Position numbers and translations under genes: made by a program
Notes under the pieces: generated by a model
Databases searched by the model: none
The model's input: the letters and a program-made list of their open reading frames with translations, nothing else
What the model was told of the DNA's origin: nothing
Part shown: piece after piece, positions 32,480-39,106 of the stretch
Position numbering within the stretch: position 1 is the stretch's first letter
Layout: every line of letters starts with the position of its first letter
Source of the DNA: Scytalidium lignicola
Taxonomy: Eukaryota > Ascomycota > Leotiomycetes
Direction: 5' to 3'
Length of the DNA: 39,106 nt
Assembly: GCA_002812745.2 (NCBI GenBank)
Contig: NCSJ02000378.1
Coordinates: 1 to 39,106, forward strand

Positions 32480-35400
32480 GAAAGGAAATAGGTAACAAGA
32501 ACAACCTTATTAAATACAAGGTCAGATTTGAATATTGTACATTATCACCTCTTGTCAGACGAAGTAATGAAGGAAGTTAGCTAGTACTTAGCAGTAAGAT
32601 AGCTTTACAGACAAAACGTTCTTACTTATAAAACTTTGAATATTATAACTTGCATTATTAATAGCTAAGGACTTGAGAGGACAGAACATTACAACTTCAT
32701 AGTAATTGAGTCTAATAAATATGAAATTGTATTAGGAAAGCTGTAACATGATAATGTAAAGTTACAAGTTATCTGCTACAAAGAAGACACTTAGGTATTT
32801 CCTCTCCAAGAGTAATACTTATCACTAATTATTACNAAAAAGACAACTTTGAAAAGCTAACCACATAACTAAGTATGCTATGGTTTTGGTTAGAATAATC
32901 CTTACTCCCTTAAATATACAAGAGGATACTAACAAGGAAGCTAGTAGAATATAACTTGTCATACCATCAGAATATGATGATTACTTAAATGTCTTTAATA
33001 CAGACTTAACTGGAATTCTGCCCTCTTATACCTCTTTAAAGTATTGTATCAACCTAGAAGAAGAACAGACTCTACCTTAGGAACTTATTTATGCCTTAGC
33101 TGAAGATGAGCTTATAATGTTTCATGACTACTTAGAAACTACTACACAGAAGGGATGGATCTAACCCTCGATCAGTCCAGCAAGAGCTCTTATATTGTTC
33201 ATACCTAAGCTAGGAGGCAAGTTATGACTTTACGTCAATTACTAAGGACTGAATAAGATTACTAAGAAAAACTATATTATATTACTCTTAATTTTAGAAA
33301 TCATTAATCGATTATCTGAGGTTAAATACTTTATTAAGTTGGATTTGAAAGATGCTTACTACTGGATACACATCTACAAGGGAAATAAGTAAAAGACAAT
33401 GTTTAGAACTAAGTATGGATACTTTGAATATCTTGTTATGCTATTCAGACTTTTGAATGTACTAACTACCTTCCAGACATATATCAACCAAGTACTAATA
33501 AGTTTAGTCAATGTTATCTACATTGTATACCTTAATAATATCTTAATTTACACAAAGGATAAAGAGTCACATGTACAAGCTGTTCATGATGTACTAACTA
33601 GGTTGTAACAATAAGGCCTTTATACAAACCTAGAGAAATATACATTCTATTCTCAGACAATCACCTTTTTAAGCTTTGTGATTACCCTTGAAGGCATGAG
33701 CATAAAGAAAGAACATGTTATAACTATTATTAAATGGTTAGAACCTAGAAGCATAAAAGACATGTAGATCTTTCTTAGCTTTACTAAGTTTTATTGCTGG
33801 TTTATCAAAGGTTATTCAAAGATTATTATATTATTAACAAATATACTGAAGAAAGGATACTTGTCAACCTTCTAACTAACTCTCCTACAACAAGAAGTAT
33901 TCATGAAGATGTATGTCTTGTTCATAATTACTCTGCTACTACATCATTATAACCTAAAGCTACTTACCAGGTTAAAGACAAATGCTTTAGATTTTGCAAT
34001 TAGCATGATTATAACCTAATTGTAAGAAGAGTACTAATACCTTGTTGTATACATGTCAAAGAAGTTGAAAGGGGCTAAGTTATACTACAACACCCTAGAT
34101 ACTAAGTTGTTAACTATTGTAAAGGCTTTCAGGACATGGAAATATTACTTGTTATATGTACAATACTTTGTTGAAGTTTTAACTGACTACTTAAACCATC
34201 ATTACCTTGCTTTTAAGTTGTAGCTAAACAGCAAATAAGCTTATTAGTTACAAGAATTGTTTAAATATAATTTTAAGATTAAGTATAAACTAAGTTCTTG
34301 GAATCCTGTTAATAGGTTGTCAAGAAGACTTAATCTGTAAGATATAATTAACGTTGTAATAGTATATCAAGAATTATTACCAAGTTTTCTTAATAGGTTC
34401 TCACAAATGCTGAATGCAAGCAGTGAGGAACTTGCAAGCTTGTTGTTAAGTTAAAGTCTTATTAATCAGTCAGAGGAAGTAGATTCCTTGACAACTGAAC
34501 TTGTTTTGCCAGACAATCAAGACTTTATTAGTCAGTTATAAGAGCTTAACAACTTTGTGACAATTGAACTTGAAGGTGTTTAGAGTATTATGTCTTTCTA
34601 GGATAATGTTATTGTTAAAGTTATAAGTTGTGAATTATATGTTCTTTTGGCATAGGTTAAAAAGGCTGAAGTTGTAATAGTACTAGAGGACTTGTTACCT
34701 AGCTTTGTAGATGTTATTCATAAGGCATAACAAAAGGATGTTTTTGTTGTTAATGAAGAATAGAAATAACAATATAACAAGTAATCCATTACTAGAGTTT
34801 TAAGGTATAACCTCTAGGCATTAGAAGATGATGAGCTTCTAAAGTATTGAGGATATGTTTACATCCTTGATAATTACCTATTAAAGATTGAATTGTTAAA
34901 TGCTTTCTATAATACTCTTACTAATGGATATCTAAGTATTATTAAAGTTTTAAAACAGTTAACTAATTATTATTATTAGAATAGTTTGCNAAAAAGACAT
35001 TAAGAAGTATATCTTTACTTATGTTATTTACTAGAGAATTAAGTTAAGACATTATTTACCTTATAACAAGTTAATACCTTTATTGATACTAACTAAACCT
35101 TTTAAAGAAATCTCAATGGATTTCATCATTAAATTATTACTTTTTACTTCCTTTAAGAGTAAAGAATATAATACTATTTTAATAATAGTCTACAAGTTTA
35201 CTAAGTACTTGATTTATATCCTTACTACTAAGTATATTAATGTTGATGGAGTTGTTAAGTTGTTATTATATTATATCATCTGACCATTTGGTCTATTTAA
35301 GGGTATAATATCTGATTAAGATACTTAATTCAAGAACAAGTTCTAAGTGTTCTTTTGTTACTACTTAACAGTGAAGAAGTGAATAAGTATTATATAGCAT

Positions 35401-36240
35401 CCTTAGACTAATAGTTAAACTGAACATCAAAACCAAAATTTAAAACATTATTTATAAGTTTACTACTCCTTCACTTAGGACAATTGAACAACTAAGTTGT
35501 ACTTAGTAAAGCATGTTTACAATACCTTATAGCATTCTACTATACAAACATCCTTTACAAAAGCCTTTATAGAATACAAACTACAAGGACTAACAAAGTT
35601 AAGGCTAGCTAGCAAAGAGCTTCCTTTTAAGGTATTAATAATAATTAAGAGAGCTAAAGAGTTACAAGAGAATCATAACAAGATTATAAGTTTACTTCAA
35701 CATACTTAGAAACTTTATAAGAAATAGTATAATTAATGTTAAATGTTAAAGTCTTTTAACCTTAAAGACTAAGTATTAATCTTTACTGCTTATATCAAGT
35801 AATAACAACCTTATTACAAGTTTATTAACAAATACTTAAAGCCTTAGAAAATAACAAAAGTGGTAAGAGACTATAGCCTTACTTATAAGTTAAATATACT
35901 AAAGTAAATTTGCATTTACTTTGTTTTCTTTATCTTTACCCTTGAGTTATACAAGAAGTAAGAGAATAACAACTTAAAACTAAGAGAGGTAAGTACTATC
36001 AACCTAAACAATGAATATAAAGTAGAAGTAATCTTAGACTATGAATAGTAAAGAGGAATTTTCAAATACTTTATTAATTNAAAAAGGATATGCTAATGAG
36101 GAAGATTCTTAGAAGTTATGAGAAAATATTAATGATAATGAAATATTAAAAGAGTATAATGAGAAACATAACTTAGATTTAAGTAACTTTAAAGCTAAGA
36201 AAAAGTAAGGAAGACTTAGAAGGTTAGTAATTACTTTATA
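32480..36240 (+). pseudogene. Gypsy pol remnant: protease, RT, RNase H, integrase, chromodomain
   Basis: Protease relic near 32,510 reads LLNTRSDLN, with the active Asp now Asn. Reverse transcriptase blocks run from about 33,170 to 33,830: YFIKLDLKDAYYWI, FRTKYGYFEYLVMLF and the catalytic box YLNNILIY at about 33,528 (YLDD/YVDD type with both Asp changed to Asn). RNase H follows at about 33,900-34,250. Integrase begins near 35,083 with ISMDFI, then IISD followed by a stop, and a HP-stop-TNS relic of the HPQTDGQTE block near 35,395. At 36,020-36,150 YKVEVILDYE, FKYFIN, GYANEEDS and ENINDNEILKEYNEKHNL form a chromodomain, which tethers integration to modified histones. N bases at 32,836, 34,990 and 36,080 lie next to poly-A. 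Confidence 0.88.
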
Positions 36241-38422
36241 ATAAGAGTAATTAATGTACTTCAAGTAATTTTTCATAAAGCATAGTACAGAACATAATTG
36301 TAAGAAAGAAAACATTATAAGACAATAGTCTGAATTTATCTAAAATATACTTAGCCAAGAACTTAACATTAACTTAACACTAACTAAGCAAGAGATTAAC
36401 TTTAGCCTTATAAGACAAGTAAAAAGAGAAACTAGATACTTAAGCTTTAACCTTATAAGAGGTAAGAAAGAGAAGAGTAAGAGTTATACCTTATTATTAT
36501 TACTATTATCTCCATCATCACTTTCATCATTAAAAGGCTCTTCTATCTTAGGGTATTATCCTTTGGTTAACACTTATCTAACAACAACTATGTAGATAAC
36601 TCATTACTCTATTATAATCTGTGTAAAGACCTTTTACTTCTTTAAAAAGACTTGTTACATCCTTAAACACTTTCTTTAATGAACAACTTAGTAACTTTAA
36701 TACTAGGATACTTCTCTCTTTTTACTCAGCTGACTCTTCTTGTTTAAGTTCTTGAAAATGTAAGGAAGGTATACTTTTGAAATTCTTAATAAATTGAAAG
36801 CTTTTCAAAATAACTATTTATACTATCTTAACATTATCTTAGTATTAAGTTAACAAGAGTTTAATATTAATAATAACTATTACATCGAAACTTATATCAA
36901 GAATACTGTTATATATGACAATAATAATATAAAGTACTTTGCTTTACACCTTTAACAAACCAGTTGACTAACAGGAGGTTAACAAGTGATTAGCTATCAG
37001 TTTGCAAGAGCAAACAAAGAAGGAGGGATATACTTACTAGAAGATAAGCCTTATTGTTCTGCTTGTAATATGAATATTTTGAAGATTAGCCTACAGAATA
37101 TTAACCAAGCAGTTGCATAGCAATAGTAAAGCAATTACATAACAATAGTCATAACTTATTAGTATCATCTGTACATTGTTGTAGAATATCAGCTTTCCAC
37201 CTAGACAAGCTATAAAGATATTGTTAACATAGTACTTCTTTATCAGTAAGAACAAGGGGTTCAGTGTTTATTAGTACTATCACAAGAGCTTAACAAAAGG
37301 TTAGCAAATGTTATAACTAGAGCTAAGCAAGAGTATAAGAAAAAAAGAAGAGATATCCTAAAGTTAAGTAAAAGGTACAAAACAAGCTGAATTGGAGAAT
37401 CAAGAAAAAGTATAACAAAGAGCAAGTTGTAACTTAGCAAAAGATAATTCTGCTGTGTAATTCTTTGAGCAAGGAAGTGATAACTGAACGAAGGTGAAGA
37501 TGTTATACAAAAGTACAAAACGAAAGTGAGGTAAGAAGGTGAAAAGCAAGTTGAATTGAAATATCAAGGAAGAGTATAACAAAAAGCAAGTTATAGCTTA
37601 GCAGAAGACAATTCTACTATATAATTCCTAGAGAAAAGAAGTAATAGTTGAACAAAGGTGAAGGTAGGAAAACAAGCTGAATTAGAAGATCAAGGAGAAG
37701 TATAATAAAGAGTAAGTTATAACTTAACAAGAGATAATTCTGCTTTGAGGATTTTGACAAACGAAGATAAGAGGAAAGGAAGTATGATAGAAGGAAGAAC
37801 AACAAGAAAGCTACAGCCTAGCAAGAGTAGTGTTAGTAGAAAGCTATAAGAATGCAGTAGAGTTCTTCAAAAAGAAAGATGATACTAACAATCATCAGTT
37901 GATGCTTGGAAAAAGAAGTAAAATCAAAGGAGAGAACACCTACTTAAATAGACATATGCAATAGCTTAAGGCTTAGAGAATATTGTTATTAAGGCTTTTC
38001 TCAATAAGTATATTTGATATAATGAAGTTGTATTGAAAGAGCAAGAACAATAATATCCTTGTTACAAGGCTTGGTGATTGTTCACAGCTACTTAACTACG
38101 AGCAAGTTATAATCTAGAAAGGAAGTTTGTAATAAGAGTAAGATGTTTGACTGTTAGCCTCACTGTGGCTTGTAGCGTTAAATTGAAAGAACAAAGAAAG
38201 ATCTCTAGAGCCTAGTAGGAAGTTTGCTAAAGCTTCATTGTGAGGTTGATACTAAGAGGTGTTTTGTGTTTGCCAAAACGACAAACACGCCAAGGCGTTA
38301 AGGCCAGGAGTACTAAGTTTAGCACTCTTTGTCTGGAGTCTAATTGTAGAATAGGAGAGTATTACGTTCCATTGCCACACCTTAGCAGGTAGTACAACTG
38401 TAGCTCCTGAGGACAAGAGCTT
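36241..38422 (+). other. Long 3' internal region of the Gypsy element, possible extra ORF relic
   Basis: About 2.2 kb between chromodomain and polypurine tract, longer than usual. Broken plus-strand reading frames give a segment ISYQFARANKEGGIYLLEDK followed by PYCSACNMNIL near 36,990-37,075, then a Lys/Arg/Gln-rich stretch (ELNKRLANVITRAKQEYKKK at about 37,290) and, near 38,230-38,290, CEVDTKRCFVFAKTTNTPRR. This suggests a third protein with Cys pairs, now destroyed by RIP. No family was recognised. Confidence 0.5.
37383..37758 (+). repeat. Imperfect tandem repeat in the Gypsy 3' region
   Basis: Three copies starting CAAG(C/T)TGAATT at 37383, 37547 and 37673, each continuing with an AGTATAA.AAAGAGCAAG-like block and GATAATTCTGCT-like block. 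Unit lengths are about 164, 126 and 86 or more bases. Confidence 0.75.
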
Positions 38423-38435
38423 GGAAAGGAGGAGA
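38423..38435 (+). other. Polypurine tract
   Basis: A 13-base purine run GGAAAGGAGGAGA three bases before the 3' LTR, the expected plus-strand primer for reverse transcription. Confidence 0.85.
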
Positions 38436-38438
38436 TAT

Positions 38439-38706
38439 TGTCAAGGCCTTAGTACACTAATCACGTGAAAGGGGGAAAAGGATAGTAGTCTAAGTCCTAG
38501 CTACTCCTTAGCTGCTGACTCCTGTCTATAAAGAGGGGGGTTTCCCCTTCTCTTTGACAGGAGTCAGAGATCAATCTTGTAATTTTTAGAAGAGCACCAA
38601 GTTTTAGAGCAAATCTACACCTAACCAACTGTTATCTCACTGCTAGTCTCCGATTATGTTTCAGCCTCCTGGTCTCTCTTCACTCTACATACGGATACCC
38701 CTGACA
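38439..38706 (+). repeat. 3' LTR of the Gypsy element
   Basis: 268 bases matching the 5' LTR. The outer arms of its inverted repeat (38515-38526 and 38556-38567) pair perfectly over 12 bases, better than in the 5' copy. TATA-like CTATAAAG at 38525-38532. Confidence 0.92.
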
Positions 38707-38711
38707 CACAA

Positions 38712-39106
38712 CTTATAAAATTAAACCTTTATAAAGACTAAGTTGTTCTATGAGCTTTAAAGGTAATTATACGTAGAAATCCTGATTCAACAAGGTAATA
38801 GACTATATATACACTTGTGAAATGTTTTATAAGTACAAGCTTATATCTTTATACTTCATAACAACAATACAAAGAATAATATACTGGTTAACATACTGAA
38901 TAGTAAGTGATTAGGTTAAAACAAACTTCTTCTTATTGTCCTTGTAAGCTTATATTACAAAGCATGACTTTTCAAAAGCTTTTTCAATTCCCTTATTTTT
39001 AATTTTGTTTACAAACTTAACATTGAATATATATATATATCATCAAGCACATCTTAAGGGTTTACAGTTTCGAAAANNTGCTCTTTTACAAGTAATTCCA
39101 TTGTTA
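38712..39106 (-). pseudogene. Copia reverse transcriptase, first half (continuation)
   Basis: On the minus strand broken frames read FETVNP, then FNVKFVNKIKNKGIEKAFEKS, a VLT-stop-SLTIQ block and YKDISLYL-stop-NISQVYI, ending LLNQDF. These are the first blocks of the fungal Copia reverse transcriptase in correct order, directly upstream of the part at 29749-30918. Two N bases lie at about 39,077. Confidence 0.8.

Larger units (their letters stand above)
30924..38706 (+). mobile_element. Full-length Ty3/Gypsy chromodomain retrotransposon, RIP-degraded
   Basis: A 7,783-base element with two 268-base LTRs (30924-31191, 38439-38706), each TGT...ACA, flanked by CACAA at 30919-30923 and 38707-38711. 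Order on the plus strand: gag, protease, reverse transcriptase, RNase H, integrase, chromodomain, then a 2.2-kb 3' region, polypurine tract and 3' LTR. Domain order with integrase last and a chromodomain places it in the chromovirus branch of Gypsy elements. The internal part is very AT-rich with frequent stops; no protein can be made. It sits inside the Copia reverse transcriptase region. Confidence 0.95.
29473..39106 (-). mobile_element. Ty1/Copia retrotransposon, RIP-degraded, interrupted by a Gypsy element
   Basis: Minus-strand Copia element. Its 3' LTR is 29473-29665; RNase H and the second half of reverse transcriptase lie at 29749-30918; the first half of reverse transcriptase continues at 38712-39106 after the Gypsy insertion and runs off the right edge. 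The CACAA duplication on both sides of the Gypsy element rejoins the two halves in order. Stops and C-to-T type changes throughout show it is dead. The upstream gag-integrase part and the 5' LTR lie outside the window. Confidence 0.88.

Noticed and set aside
37383..37758. Tandem repeat considered as a centromeric or telomeric satellite
   Set aside because: It is confined to one Gypsy element between chromodomain and 3' LTR and has only three diverged units.
36109..37805. Leu/Phe/Ser-rich minus ORFs that look like small membrane proteins
   Set aside because: They are antisense readings of AT-rich RIP-degraded Gypsy sequence; hydrophobicity is a composition effect.
1..39106. CRISPR arrays, rRNA, tRNA or bacterial-type operons
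   Set aside because: None seen; repeats are LTRs and a tandem array inside a retrotransposon, and genes have spliceosomal introns.

Overview
The window comes from a filamentous ascomycete (Pezizomycotina). The protein-coding genes carry short introns of about 45-80 bases with GT or GC donors, CTAAC-type branch points and AG acceptors. The gene families are typical of fungal secondary-metabolite loci, and the transposons are AT-rich and full of stop codons in the way repeat-induced point mutation (RIP) leaves them. The order cannot be fixed from the sequence. Single N bases sit almost always beside A or T homopolymers, so homopolymer length errors are likely, and one-base frameshifts there should be read with care.

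Layout. 1-2.1 kb: a RIP-degraded Fot1/pogo DNA transposon, minus strand. 2.6-3.9 kb: a seven-exon transaldolase-family gene, plus. 5.5-7.3 kb: an APC-superfamily amino acid/GABA/choline-type permease, plus. 7.5-8.6 kb: an NAD(P)-dependent aldehyde/ketone reductase of the dihydroflavonol-reductase type, minus. 9.5-10.7 kb: a sphinganine C4-hydroxylase (SUR2)-like membrane hydroxylase, minus. 11.25-11.66 kb: a small NTF2/SnoaL-like protein, plus. 12.4-13.5 kb: a classical short-chain dehydrogenase, plus. 15.2 kb: a solo Copia LTR with a 5-bp target duplication. 15.9-17.7 kb: an intact cytochrome P450, minus, divergent across 421 bases from 18.1-22.1 kb: an NRPS-like synthetase with layout degenerate condensation - adenylation - thiolation - thioester reductase. 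22.6-24.4 kb: a second P450, a pseudogene. 25.4-28.25 kb: a C2H2 zinc-finger/fungal-trans regulator, also a pseudogene, cut off at its 3' end beside a Tc1-like transposase fragment (28.25-28.65 kb) and a DUF3176-like gene fragment (28.65-29.1 kb). 29.5 kb to the right edge: a RIP-degraded Ty1/Copia element, minus strand, interrupted by a full-length 7.8-kb Ty3/Gypsy chromodomain element (30,924-38,706) with matching LTRs and a CACAA target duplication.

How the genes may work together (inference). The intact core is the carboxyl-activating and reducing synthetase plus the divergent P450. The expected chemistry is activation of an amino or other carboxylic acid, loading on the carrier domain, and reductive release as aldehyde or alcohol, with possible tailoring by P450, SDR, aldehyde reductase and membrane hydroxylase. 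A permease could supply or export small amines or amino acids. Whether the genes left of 13.5 kb belong to the same pathway is not shown by the sequence. The presumed pathway regulator and the second P450 are dead, so the locus looks like a cluster in partial decay at its transposon-rich edge, with its biosynthetic core still open.
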